From NCBI GenBank assembly GCA_049997955.1, contig JAEBDY010000024.1, positions 1-64,000 on the forward strand: a stretch of DNA of 64,000 bases. Reading direction: 5' to 3'. Every line of letters starts with the position of its first letter. Position 1 is the first letter of the stretch. Source of the DNA: Umezawaea sp049997955. Its GTDB lineage: Bacteria > Actinomycetota > Actinomycetes > Mycobacteriales > Pseudonocardiaceae. The notes beneath the pieces are model-generated. The model saw nothing but the letters and a program-made list of their open reading frames with translations. It ran no database searches and was not told the DNA's origin. Positions 26,026 to 34,142 of the stretch are shown piece by piece. The translations under genes were made by a program, and so were the position numbers.

Positions 26026-27582
26026 TCAGGCCGTCCGCATGGCGCGGATCGCGTCGCGCGTGTCCTGGACACCGGGCAGGTCCCGGTGCCTCTCCGACTC
26101 CTTGGAGAAGTCCTGCAACTTGCGCAGGACCCGCCCCGACGAGAGCCGCTCCGCCGTCGGGAGGACCTCCTTGATCAGGGCGCAGGCCTCTTCCGGCTGG
26201 CCTGCCACCATCTTGGTCCGAGCCAGCCCGATCACGTCGAACGCCCGGTTGCGCAACTTCGACGGGTCGCGCAGGTCGAGCGCCCGGCGGATGTGCTTCT
26301 CGGCCGCCACCGCCAGCCTGGGGTCGTGCGCGGCCGCGAGGTCGCGCGTGCGGGCCCCGATGACGCCTTCCATCTCGGCCTCGTCGAAGCTGTGCAGCCA
26401 CCACGGCTCGTCGTCGGCCTTGCGCCTGCTGAAGCTGTCCTGCGCCAGGCCGACGACCCGTTCGAACTCCCGCACCTGACCCATCTGGGCGTACGCCCAC
26501 CCCTCCCTGGTGAGCAGCAGCGCCTGCAGGGTCGGTGTAGCCGTGCGCCGGGTGCCGTACTGGGCGAGCTGCACGAGTTCCAGCCCGTCCTCGGGACGCC
26601 CGAGGTCGAACATCTGCCTGGCCATCGCGGCCAGGCACAGCGCGGCGAACGGGTCGTTGCGGCCCGCCTTCGCCATGCGGACACCGAGCACGTAGTAGCG
26701 CTGGGCCGCGTCGTGCAGCCCCGCGTCCCACGACATGCTCGCCGCCACCTTGGACAGTTCCGCGCCGATGAAGAAGGCCCGTTCCGTCGTCGGACCCGCC
26801 GGTGCGCGCGTCAGCCTCTCGGCCAGCTCGTCTAGCTGACCGAGGACCGCCTTGCGGGCCAACCCGAACCCGCCCCTGCCGCCCCAACCGCGCAACCCGT
26901 CCGCGACGTGCTGGAGTGCCGCCAGTTCCTCCTCGCTGATCGCCGTGCTCGACGACCACCTCGCCATCGTCTGCAACGGGTGCAGCCACCGCTGAAGCGG
27001 CTCGACCAGTGCGGGACCCACTGCCACAGCGGCCGCTCCCGCGAGCGCCGCTCGTCTGCTGATCGCCAAGTCGTTCCTCGCCGTCTCCTCGACCGATCGG
27101 GCAATGCTCGACGCGTCCCACGCCGCGTCGAGCACATCGGGCGGGGCAGCCGTTTCCGGGCCCGCCTGGCTCTGGATGCCGGACCGGTCGAACCACAACC
27201 GGTCGCCGGGGATGCCCAGCGCCTGCGCGAAGTGGCGCAGGCGGTCCATCCGGTCGATCGGGTTCTCACCGCTCTCGTACCGGGACAGTTGTGCCTGGCT
27301 GATGCCCAGCCAGGAAGCCATGCGGTCCTGGGTGACCCTGCTGACGTGCTGCGGGTGGCGGCGGTACGCGGCGAGGACCGCGCCCATGTCCCGCGCGGTC
27401 AGCGCACCGGCGATCGCCGGGTGGTCCCAGAACTCGGTGGGCACCTCGGGCGGACCGAACACGTCGGCCCGAGCGTTGCGCCTGCACCGGTGGCACAGCC
27501 GATCGGAGTTGTCGGCGGCGATCAACGCCCCGCACGGGCATGCGCGCCTGGAACTGGATGCCCTTGGGCTCATCTGTGCCAT
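26026..27582 (-). CDS. XRE-family regulator with zinc ribbon and TPR-like sensor domain
   Basis: 518 residues. Four cysteines (15, 17, 30, 33: CPCG...CHRC) form a small N-terminal zinc ribbon. An XRE helix-turn-helix follows at about residues 85-125, including MASWLGISQAQLSRYESGENPI. The rest (about 150-515) is alpha-helical with TPR-like repeats, usual for actinomycete regulators that sense peptides or small ligands. A hydrophobic stretch AALAGAAAVAVGPALVEPL (about 195-215) may be a buried helix. It pairs with the SLOG gene and faces a divergent gene across DNA carrying two identical-core palindromes. The ATG at 27582 is preferred; another lies three codons in. Confidence 0.82.
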   Translation of the reverse strand: MAQMSPRASSSRRACPCGALIAADNSDRLCHRCRRNARADVFGPPEVPTEFWDHPAIAGALTARDMGAVLAAYRRHPQHVSRVTQDRMASWLGISQAQLSRYESGENPIDRMDRLRHFAQALGIPGDRLWFDRSGIQSQAGPETAAPPDVLDAAWDASSIARSVEETARNDLAISRRAALAGAAAVAVGPALVEPLQRWLHPLQTMARWSSSTAISEEELAALQHVADGLRGWGGRGGFGLARKAVLGQLDELAERLTRAPAGPTTERAFFIGAELSKVAASMSWDAGLHDAAQRYYVLGVRMAKAGRNDPFAALCLAAMARQMFDLGRPEDGLELVQLAQYGTRRTATPTLQALLLTREGWAYAQMGQVREFERVVGLAQDSFSRRKADDEPWWLHSFDEAEMEGVIGARTRDLAAAHDPRLAVAAEKHIRRALDLRDPSKLRNRAFDVIGLARTKMVAGQPEEACALIKEVLPTAERLSSGRVLRKLQDFSKESERHRDLPGVQDTRDAIRAMRTA

Positions 27583-27641
27583 GGCCTTCGCTCCCGTCAC
27601 TGAGCGTGCACACAAGTGTATGCCGCGGTGATCGTGAGTCC

Positions 27642-27728
27642 ATGCATTTCCTGCATAAGTCAGGGTCGACGTCCGGAAACGAGTCCGGTGACTCCGAGTG
27701 GTGGATACCGGTGATGCATCCGGTGCAT
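27642..27728. promoter_or_regulatory. Two ATGCA-N5-TGCAT palindromes in a divergent promoter
   Basis: ATGCATTTCCTGCAT (27642-27656) and ATGCATCCGGTGCAT (27714-27728) share perfect 5-bp arms and 5-base spacers and are 72 bp apart. They lie between the divergent XRE/TPR regulator and the gene at 27871. They are the best candidates for binding sites of that regulator. Confidence 0.65.
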
Positions 27729-27870
27729 GAGCACCACCCGCCGAGCGTGTGGTGCCCGCGTTCCCGGACCCGCACCCTGCACCCATCACCGTCAACGGGC
27801 CTGATCCCCGTGCCGGAGGACGCCAGCACGTGCCGGAGAGCGACCACCCGAACAGGGAGGACGACCGCCC

Positions 27871-28365
27871 ATGAGCATCACCGCCGCCACCACCTCCGAG
27901 ACCGCCAAGCGACCGGGAGTGCCGCACAGCCGAGCCCACGAGCAGTTACTGGGCGAGGCGATCGCCGGGTACCGGCTCCTCGGGTGGCGGGTGTCCGTCA
28001 CCGAACAGGGCGTCTTCCTCCCGCTCGGTCCCTCGACCACCGCGCTCGCCATGCCCGCGAGAATCGGCTCCCGCGTGCTCGCCGACCTCAAGGCCCGCAT
28101 GCTGGCGGGCCCGGTCACCGTCATCCCCGGCCCGCGCGAGCACTGGATCTTCCTGGCCGAACTGGTCGCCCTGCTGCCGACCCACCTCAAGGCCCCACCG
28201 GAGGTGCAGTTCGTCCGGTCACCGCAGCGCATCGCACTGCCGCCGACCATGACCCGCTACGGCTCACTCCGCTGGGCCAACCCGCCATCGCACAGCAGGC
28301 ACTGGTTCCCGCCGTTCACGGCGGTACTGGCACTGGCTCGCAGCGCCGCGGCGAACGACCGCTGA
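27871..28365 (+). CDS. Hypothetical protein, resembles primase-polymerase N-terminal-type domain
   Basis: A 164-residue soluble protein. EAIAGYRLLGWRVSVTEQGVFLPLG, then MPARIGSRVLADLKARMLAGPVTVIPG and WIFLAELVALLP, recall the short N-terminal segment of actinobacterial bifunctional primase-polymerase proteins (GWRV...LP.G....VP...G...L.L......GPV....G.W.FL). The catalytic acidic residues of a working primase are not evident, so enzymatic activity is doubtful. Start is the ATG at 27871 after AGGGAGGACGACCGCCC. It is divergent from, and probably controlled with, the XRE/TPR-SLOG operon. Confidence 0.6.
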   Translation: MSITAATTSETAKRPGVPHSRAHEQLLGEAIAGYRLLGWRVSVTEQGVFLPLGPSTTALAMPARIGSRVLADLKARMLAGPVTVIPGPREHWIFLAELVALLPTHLKAPPEVQFVRSPQRIALPPTMTRYGSLRWANPPSHSRHWFPPFTAVLALARSAAANDR

Positions 28366-28509
28366 TTTCCGGTGGGTGCCCCGCGCGCCCACAGGAATGC
28401 CCGTCCGCTGGACGGGTAGCACGTTTTCCTCTGTTCTCGGGGATCGAGCAGAGAAGACGGGCCAGGCGCCACTCGGCCGAACAGCCGAGGAGCACAGGGC
28501 CGCACACGA

Positions 28510-28544
28510 AGCACCTGGCCACGGAAACCCCGCGACCAGGTGCT
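28510..28544. terminator. Weak hairpin after the primase-polymerase-like gene
   Basis: AGCACCTGG (28510-28518) pairs with CCAGGTGCT (28536-28544) across a 17-base loop. There is no T tail and it lies 145 bases past the stop, so a terminator role is only possible. Confidence 0.3.
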
Positions 28545-28590
28545 CGGCTCGTTCCAGGACAGTTTCCCAGGCCACCGGACCGAGCCAGTT

Positions 28591-28650
28591 CTTGAGCAGG
28601 CCAGCTTGCCGCAGACCAGCTTGCCGCAGACCAGCTTGAGCAGGTCAGCT
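28591..28650. repeat. Short tandem repeats, GCCGCAGACCAGCTT type
   Basis: GAGCAGGCCAGCTT, then GCCGCAGACCAGCTT twice in exact tandem, then GAGCAGGTCAGCTT. The shared CAGCTT ends suggest replication slippage just upstream of copy B of the dispersed element. Confidence 0.65.
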
Positions 28651-28686
28651 TGTTCAGATCGGCGACCTGAGACCCAACCACGGCCC

Positions 28687-28846
28687 AAGCGGAAGCACGC
28701 ACCAAGCCGACACCCGCACTTCCCCCGCCGCCCCGATCCGAAGCGCCCTCAGCTTCGAGCTTCGTTTGTCAAGGCATCTTTCCCGCCTTGACAAATCAAG
28801 CTCGAAGATCGAGACAATCGCGCGAGCGGGGTGACGACCTCCACCG
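28687..28846 (+). repeat. Dispersed hairpin element, copy B
   Basis: The inner stem TTTGTCAAGGC (28765-28775) pairs with GCCTTGACAAA (28785-28795) around the loop ATCTTTCCC. A 2x2 internal loop (CG/TC) separates it from a perfect outer stem, CTTCGAGCTT (28753-28762) with AAGCTCGAAG (28798-28807). Flanks are AAGCGGAAGCACGCA on the left and GAGACAATCGCGCGAGCGGG on the right. Confidence 0.88.
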
Positions 28847-29030
28847 CAGCACCGACCAGGCGTCCCCCGTGGAGCAGGACCCCCCGACACACACGCTAAG
28901 ACAGGGGTACGACATTTCCGGCGGCGAGCGCTCAACCGCACCCGCCCACCCACCAGCCGGGGCCAAACCAGCCGCACCACCCGACCGGCGGCCGCGCCAC
29001 CGCCCGGCAGCCGCGCCACGACCCGGCACC

Positions 29031-29138
29031 CCACCCCAACCACCCGGCACCCGGCACCCGGCACCCGCGCCACTCAACCGGCACCCCCACCACCCGGCAC
29101 CCCCACCACCCGGCACCCGCCCACCCGAAAGCCGGCCC
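29031..29138. repeat. CACCCGGCACCC low-complexity run
   Basis: Repeated CCCGGCAC and CCCCACCACCCGGCAC units, C-rich on the plus strand, directly upstream of the first Rieske gene. It probably arose by slippage and has no hairpin symmetry. Confidence 0.65.
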
Positions 29139-29159
29139 GCCCCCAGGCACACTGTCGAC

Positions 29160-29558
29160 GTGAACCGCCGAACCCTCCTCTGCGGCCTGGCAGCCCTCTC
29201 CGTCACCGGCTGCGCCACCGCCGCCACCAGGAAGACCCCCGGCCCCGGCACCGCCAAACCAGGCGACCGCCTGGCCGCGCTGAAGGACCTCCCGGTAGGC
29301 GGCGGCGCCCTCGTCGACACCCCCGGCAACGGCCAACTCCTCCTCACCCGTCCCACCGAGGACCGGGTGAGGGCGTTCAACCCGTCCTGCCCCCACCAGG
29401 GCACCACGGTCAACCCGCCGACGGCGGGCGAGATCGCCTGCCCGACCCACAGGAGCGGCTTCGACCCGGACACCGGAGCGGTTCGCGCTGGTCCAGCCCC
29501 CAGGGGCCTGACCGAGATCCCGGTAACGATCACCGGGGCGGATGTCCTCCTAGCCTGA
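29160..29558 (+). CDS. Rieske [2Fe-2S] lipoprotein 1
   Basis: A 132-residue exported electron carrier. The N-terminus MNRRTLLCGLAALSVTGC combines a twin-arginine motif with a lipobox (Cys18), so it should be folded, exported by Tat and lipidated. The Rieske cluster ligands are C77-x-H79 (CPHQG) and C94-x2-H97 (CPTH), followed by SGFDPDTG. These small carriers differ from bc1-complex Rieske proteins by lacking a transmembrane anchor domain. Start is the GTG at 29160; CACACT about 9 bases upstream could be a -10. It is followed by a paralogue 103 bases downstream. Confidence 0.85.
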   Translation: MNRRTLLCGLAALSVTGCATAATRKTPGPGTAKPGDRLAALKDLPVGGGALVDTPGNGQLLLTRPTEDRVRAFNPSCPHQGTTVNPPTAGEIACPTHRSGFDPDTGAVRAGPAPRGLTEIPVTITGADVLLA

Positions 29559-29661
29559 AGACTCGCTGAATCTGCCGTTCCGCTGAACCCTTGATCCACC
29601 AAACGCGTAATTGTCGGGTGTAGCCCGAACCACCACACCACCACTACGCGGAGGATCGGTT

Positions 29662-30174
29662 TTGACTTCCTTGGCCGAGAACGCAGGTCCACTGACTTCC
29701 CGCAGGTCGATGCTGTGCGGGCTCGCTGTCGCGATGGTCGTGCCCGGCGGGCTCGCCGCGTGCAGCACGACGACCACCAACCCGAGCACCGGTGGCACGA
29801 CCGGCGGCGGGTCGACCCCGACCGGCGGCGGCACCCCCACGGGTGGCGGCACAGCCACGGGTGGCAGCACCGGGAGCGCGGGCGCGGCGGGTCTGGCGGC
29901 CCTGGCCGACGTGCCGGACGGCGGTGGCCTGATCGTCGAGTCCGGCGGCAAGCCGCTGGTGCTCACCCGCGCCGGTGACGTCGTCAAGGCGTTCGGCGCG
30001 GCCTGCCCCCACGCGGGCACGACGGTCAGCCCGCCCAAGGGCGGGCTCATCACCTGCCCGAACCACGGCAGCCAGTTCGGCGCGACGGACGGGTCGCTGA
30101 AGAAGGGGCCTTCGACGAAGGGCCTGACGGAGGTGCCGGTGAAGGTCGACGGCGACCAGGTGGTCATGGCCTGA
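29662..30174 (+). CDS. Rieske [2Fe-2S] lipoprotein 2
   Basis: A 170-residue paralogue of the preceding gene. SRRSMLCGLAVAMVVPGGLAAC gives a Tat-type motif and a lipobox at Cys34. A Thr/Gly-rich flexible tether (about 35-75, GGGTPTGGG-type repeats) holds the Rieske domain away from the membrane. Cluster ligands are C115-x-H117 (CPHAG) and C132-x2-H135 (CPNH) before GSQFGATDG. Start is the TTG at 29662, because GGAGG at 29650-29654 lies 7 bases before it; an upstream ATG at 29611 lacks such a site. The redox partner is not in the window. Confidence 0.85.
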   Translation: MTSLAENAGPLTSRRSMLCGLAVAMVVPGGLAACSTTTTNPSTGGTTGGGSTPTGGGTPTGGGTATGGSTGSAGAAGLAALADVPDGGGLIVESGGKPLVLTRAGDVVKAFGAACPHAGTTVSPPKGGLITCPNHGSQFGATDGSLKKGPSTKGLTEVPVKVDGDQVVMA

Positions 30175-30220
30175 GAGCGCTGACGGGTCGGCCACGCGCA
30201 GAACTGTCGGTGGCCGCACG

Positions 30221-30226
30221 TAGGCT
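30221..30226 (+). promoter_or_regulatory. Putative -10 element for uvrC (near-leaderless)
   Basis: TAGGCT lies 6 bases before the GTG at 30233, implying an mRNA that starts at the initiation codon. It would drive the uvrC-rapZ-yvcK-whiA run. Confidence 0.5.
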
Positions 30227-30232
30227 TGTCCC

Positions 30233-32191
30233 GTGGCCGACCCGTCGACCTACCGACCCTCACCCGGCACCATCCCGGAAGCTCCCGGCGTCTACAAGTT
30301 CCGCGACGCCGGCGGCCGTGTGGTGTACGTGGGCAAGGCGAAAAGCCTGCGTTCCCGGTTGAACTCGTACTTCGCCGACCTCGCCGGGCTGCACGACCGC
30401 ACCCGGCAGATGGTGACGACGGCCGCCAGTGTCGAGTGGACGATCGTCAGCACCGAGGTCGAGGCGCTCCAGCTCGAGTACAACTGGATCAAGGAGTTCG
30501 ACCCGCGGTTCAACGTCCGGTACCGGGACGACAAGTCCTACCCGGTCCTCGCGGTCACGCTGCACGAGCAGTTCCCCCGGCTCTACGTCTACCGCGGGCC
30601 GCGCCGCAAGGGCGTCCGCTACTTCGGTCCGTACGCGCACGCGTGGGCGATCCGCGAGACGCTGGACCTGCTGCTGCGGGTGTTCCCCGCGCGCACCTGC
30701 TCGGCGGGCGTGTTCAAGCGGCACAACCAGATGGGCCGCCCCTGCCTGCTCGGCTACATCGACAAGTGCTCCGCCCCGTGCGTCGGCCGGGTCAGCCCGG
30801 ACGAGCACCGCGACATCGTGGACGACTTCTGCGACTTCCTCGCGGGCAGGACGGACGCGATGGTGCGCCGCGTCGAGAAGGAGATGCTGGCCGCCTCGGA
30901 GGAGTTGGAGTTCGAGCGCGCCGCCCGCCTGCGCGACAACCTCGGGGCGCTGCGCCGGGCGCTGGAGAAGCAGGCCGTGGTGCTCGGCGACGGCACGGAC
31001 GCGGACGTCGTCGCGTTCGCGCAGGACGAGCTGGAGGCCTCGGTCCAGGTCTTCCACGTCCGCGGCGGCCGGGTGCGCGGCCAGCGCGGGTGGGTGGTCG
31101 ACAAGGTCGAGGAGGTCGACGTCGTCGGGCTGGTCGACCAGTTCGTCACCCAGTTCTACGGCGAGCAGGTCGAGGGCGTCGAGTCCAGCGGCGTGGTCGC
31201 GATGGCCGTGCCGCGCGAGGTGCTCGTCCCCGAACTGCCGGGCGACGCCGAGGTCCTCGAACGCTGGCTCACCGACCTGCGCGGCAGCAAGGTGCAGATC
31301 CGGGTGCCGCAGCGCGGCGACAAGCGGGCGCTGATGGAGACGGTCGCGCGCAACGCGCTGGAGCAGTTCCAGCTGCACAAGCTCAAGCGCGCGGGCGACC
31401 TGACGGCCCGGTCGGCCGCGCTCCAGGAACTCCAGGAGCTGCTCGGGCTCGACACGGCCCCGCTGCGCATCGAGTGCACGGACATCAGCCACGTCCAGGG
31501 CACGGACGTGGTCGCCTCGCTCGTGGTGTTCGAGGACGGGCTGGCGCGCAAGTCCGAGTACCGCCGGTTCGCGATCCGCGAGGCCGCCGACGAGGGCGAC
31601 GTGGCCTCCATCGCGGAGGTCGTGCGGCGCCGGTTCCAGGCGTTCCTGCGCGAGACGGCCAACGACGCGCCAGGCCAGGTGCCCGGCATCGACCCCGAGA
31701 CGGGCAAGCCGCGCCGGTTCTCCTACGCGCCCAACCTGCTGGTGGTCGACGGCGCGGGCCCGCAGGCGGCCGCCGCCGCGGACGTCCTGGCAGAGCTGGG
31801 CATCACCGACGTGGCCGTGATCGGCCTTGCCAAGCGGCTGGAGGAGGTGTGGGTGCCCGGCGAACCCGACCCGGTGATCCTGCCCCGCGCCAGCGAAGCC
31901 CTCTACCTGCTGCAACGGGTGCGCGACGAGGCGCACCGGTTCGCGATCGCGTACCACCGGCAGAAGCGGTCCAAGCGGATGACCACGTCGGAACTCGACG
32001 AGGTGCCCGGTCTCGGGCAGACCCGCAAGGCCGCCCTGCTCAAGCACTTCGGCTCGCTGAAGAAGCTTCGTGAAGCGAGCGTCGACGAGATCAGCGGTGT
32101 GCCCGGCGTGGGCAGGCGCACCGCGGAAGCCGTGCACGCGTCCCTGACGACGGGGACCGGCTCGGCGAGCACCGAAGGGGAGACATCGTGA
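30233..32191 (+). CDS. uvrC: Excinuclease ABC subunit C
   Basis: A 652-residue nucleotide-excision-repair nuclease that makes both incisions around DNA damage. Domains in order: the GIY-YIG nuclease (GVYKFRDAGGRVVYVGKAKSL, about residues 15-95), a UVR/UvrB-binding motif (about 205-245), the RNase-H-like second nuclease (IECTDISHVQGTDVVASLVV, about 415-560), and tandem helix-hairpin-helix at the end (EVPGLGQTRKAALLKHFG and GVPGVGRRTAEAV). The stop overlaps the rapZ GTG. The order uvrC-rapZ-yvcK-whiA is strongly conserved in actinobacteria. Confidence 0.97.
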   Translation: MADPSTYRPSPGTIPEAPGVYKFRDAGGRVVYVGKAKSLRSRLNSYFADLAGLHDRTRQMVTTAASVEWTIVSTEVEALQLEYNWIKEFDPRFNVRYRDDKSYPVLAVTLHEQFPRLYVYRGPRRKGVRYFGPYAHAWAIRETLDLLLRVFPARTCSAGVFKRHNQMGRPCLLGYIDKCSAPCVGRVSPDEHRDIVDDFCDFLAGRTDAMVRRVEKEMLAASEELEFERAARLRDNLGALRRALEKQAVVLGDGTDADVVAFAQDELEASVQVFHVRGGRVRGQRGWVVDKVEEVDVVGLVDQFVTQFYGEQVEGVESSGVVAMAVPREVLVPELPGDAEVLERWLTDLRGSKVQIRVPQRGDKRALMETVARNALEQFQLHKLKRAGDLTARSAALQELQELLGLDTAPLRIECTDISHVQGTDVVASLVVFEDGLARKSEYRRFAIREAADEGDVASIAEVVRRRFQAFLRETANDAPGQVPGIDPETGKPRRFSYAPNLLVVDGAGPQAAAAADVLAELGITDVAVIGLAKRLEEVWVPGEPDPVILPRASEALYLLQRVRDEAHRFAIAYHRQKRSKRMTTSELDEVPGLGQTRKAALLKHFGSLKKLREASVDEISGVPGVGRRTAEAVHASLTTGTGSASTEGETS

Positions 32192-33075
32192 GTGCACCGG
32201 CCGGCGAGAAGTCCGGCATCGAAGTCGCGGTCGTGACCGGCCTGTCGGGGGCGGGGCGGAGCACGGCCGCGAAGTGCTTGGAGGACCTCGGCTGGTTCGT
32301 GGTCGACAACCTGCCGCCCGAGCTGATCGCGACCATGGTCGAGCTGGGCGCGCAGGCGCGCGGCGCGATCACCAGGGTCGCGGTCGTGATGGACGTGCGC
32401 AGCCGCGCGTTCACCGAGGACCTGGCCGCCATCATCAAGGACCTCGACGCCCGCGGCTACAAGCCGAAGGTGCTGTTCCTGGAGGCGACCGACGACGTGC
32501 TGATCCGCCGGTTCGAGGCGGTCAGGCGAGGCCACCCGATGCAGGGGGACGGGCGGCTCGCGGACGGCATCGAGTCCGAGCGGATCCTGCTGACGCCGCT
32601 GCGCGAGGAAGCGGACCTGGTGCTCGACACCTCGGCGCTGTCCATCCACCAGCTGCGCGCCAAGATCGAGGACACGTTCGGCACCGAGTCGGCGACCCGC
32701 ACCCGCGTGACGGTGCTGTCGTTCGGCTACAAGTACGGCCTGCCGATGGACTCCGACCTCGTCATGGACGTCCGGTTCCTGCCGAACCCGTTCTGGATCC
32801 CGGAGCTGCGCGAGCAGACCGGCTTGGACGGCGAGGTCCGCAACTACGTGCTCAGCCAGGAAGGCGCCGAGGAGTTCCTCGACCGCTACCACGAGCTGCT
32901 GCGCCTGATCGGCGCGGGCTACCGGCGCGAGGGCAAGCGGTACCTGACCCTCGCCGTCGGCTGCACGGGCGGCAAGCACCGCAGCGTCGCGATCTCGGAG
33001 GAGCTGGCGTCGCGGCTGGCCACCGAGGACGGCATGGCCGTGAAGGTCGTCCACCGGGATCTGGGTCGGGAGTGA
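32188..33075 (+). CDS. rapZ: RNase adapter/nucleotide-binding protein RapZ
   Basis: A 295-residue P-loop protein of the YvcJ/RapZ family. Walker A is GLSGAGRST (residues 18-26). GWFVVDNLPPELI follows, and the C-terminal domain ends with VGCTGGKHRSVAISEELA. In E. coli RapZ controls glmZ RNA decay; in actinobacteria the role is unclear but likely tied to cell-wall precursor control together with yvcK. The start overlaps the uvrC stop and the stop overlaps the yvcK start, both as GTGA. Confidence 0.94.
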   Translation: MSAPAGEKSGIEVAVVTGLSGAGRSTAAKCLEDLGWFVVDNLPPELIATMVELGAQARGAITRVAVVMDVRSRAFTEDLAAIIKDLDARGYKPKVLFLEATDDVLIRRFEAVRRGHPMQGDGRLADGIESERILLTPLREEADLVLDTSALSIHQLRAKIEDTFGTESATRTRVTVLSFGYKYGLPMDSDLVMDVRFLPNPFWIPELREQTGLDGEVRNYVLSQEGAEEFLDRYHELLRLIGAGYRREGKRYLTLAVGCTGGKHRSVAISEELASRLATEDGMAVKVVHRDLGRE

Positions 33076-34142
33076 CTGGCCCATCGGCGGAGCCGATCAC
33101 CGGGCGGAGTGGTCCTGGGAATTTTCGAGCTGTCGCCTTGGGCGGGGGCCACGGCCTCCACGCGACGCTCACCGCGCTGCGGCTGCTCACCGACGACGTG
33201 ACGGCCGTGGTCACGGTGGCGGACGACGGTGGTTCGTCCGGTCGGCTGCGCCGCGAACTGGGGCTGCTGCCGCCCGGCGACCTGCGCAAGGCCATGGCCG
33301 CCCTGGCGGGCACGGACGAGTCCAGCAGGCTGTGGACCGGCCTGTTCCGGCACCGCTTCGGCGGCACCGGGGCGCTGGCCGGCCACGCCGTGGGGAACCT
33401 GGTGCTCGCCGGCCTGCTGGAGCAGCTCGGCGACCCGGTCGCGGTGCTCGACGAGGCCTGCAAGCTGCTGGGCGTGCGCGGCCGCGTGCTGCCGATGAGC
33501 GTCCAGCCGTTGCAGATCGAGGCGGACGTGCTCGGCCTGGACGAGGACGTGACGCAGGTGCGCCGCATCCGGGGCCAGGTCGCCGTCGCCACGACTCCCG
33601 GCCGGGTCGAGCGGATCCGGCTGCGCGGTCCAGGCGGGGAACGGGCGCGCGGCTGCCCGCAGGCCGTCGAAGCGGTGCTCGGCGCTGACGTGGTGCTGCT
33701 CGGACCGGGCTCGTGGTTCACCAGCGTGCTGCCGCACCTGCTCGTGCCGGAACTGCGCGAAGCGCTCGAAGCGACCTCCGCGAAGCGGGTCGTGGTGCTG
33801 AACCTCGTCCCCCAACCGGGCGAAACCGAAGGCTTCTCGCCGGAGCTGCACCTCGACGTCCTCTGGCAGCACGCGCCGGATCTGAAGGTCGACGCCGTCA
33901 TCGCGGACGTCGACTCGGTGCCCGTCCCGGACCGCTTGCGCCGCGCCGCCGCTGCTCTGGGCGCTGTGGCGCTGCTGGAACCGATCGCGGCAGAGGGCGA
34001 ACCGGAGCGCCACGACCCCGCCGCGTTGGCCGCCAGTCTGCGCCACGCGTTGGGTGGCCCCGGTGAAAGCGCCGGTCAGGCGTCCAGTACAACGCTCCAC
34101 AGGAGTAGTCAGCACAGGGGAGGCGAGGAATCATGGCGATGA
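33072..34142 (+). CDS. yvcK: YvcK/GlmR-type carbon-metabolism and morphogenesis regulator
   Basis: A 356-residue protein of the CofD-like UPF0052 fold. Motifs are ALGGGHGLHATLTALR, VTVADDGGSSGRLRRELG, LPPGDLRKAMAAL and GPGSWFTSVLPHLLV. YvcK (GlmR) binds UDP-sugars and links carbon supply to wall synthesis in other Gram-positives; the same is inferred here. The GTG at 33072 overlaps the rapZ stop. Its last 10 bases overlap whiA. The family is also called a putative 2-phospho-L-lactate transferase by homology to CofD, but no F420 role is expected at this locus. Confidence 0.93.
   Translation: MTGPSAEPITGRSGPGNFRAVALGGGHGLHATLTALRLLTDDVTAVVTVADDGGSSGRLRRELGLLPPGDLRKAMAALAGTDESSRLWTGLFRHRFGGTGALAGHAVGNLVLAGLLEQLGDPVAVLDEACKLLGVRGRVLPMSVQPLQIEADVLGLDEDVTQVRRIRGQVAVATTPGRVERIRLRGPGGERARGCPQAVEAVLGADVVLLGPGSWFTSVLPHLLVPELREALEATSAKRVVVLNLVPQPGETEGFSPELHLDVLWQHAPDLKVDAVIADVDSVPVPDRLRRAAAALGAVALLEPIAAEGEPERHDPAALAASLRHALGGPGESAGQASSTTLHRSSQHRGGEESWR

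Larger units (their letters stand above)
28366..29159. other. Repeat-rich intergenic region without a gene
   Basis: This stretch of about 790 bases carries a weak hairpin, a 15-bp tandem repeat, copy B of the dispersed hairpin element and a CACCCGGCACCC low-complexity run before the first Rieske gene. No coding region is convincing. Confidence 0.65.

Noticed and set aside
28591..28650. Possible CRISPR-like array from repeated CAGCTT units
   Set aside because: Units are 14-15 bp with no spacers and no cas genes nearby. Simple tandem slippage explains them.
28765..28795. The dispersed hairpin as an ordinary intrinsic terminator
   Set aside because: There is no T tract in any copy, copies lie 60 to over 500 bases from gene ends, and the conserved sequence extends well beyond the stem on both sides.
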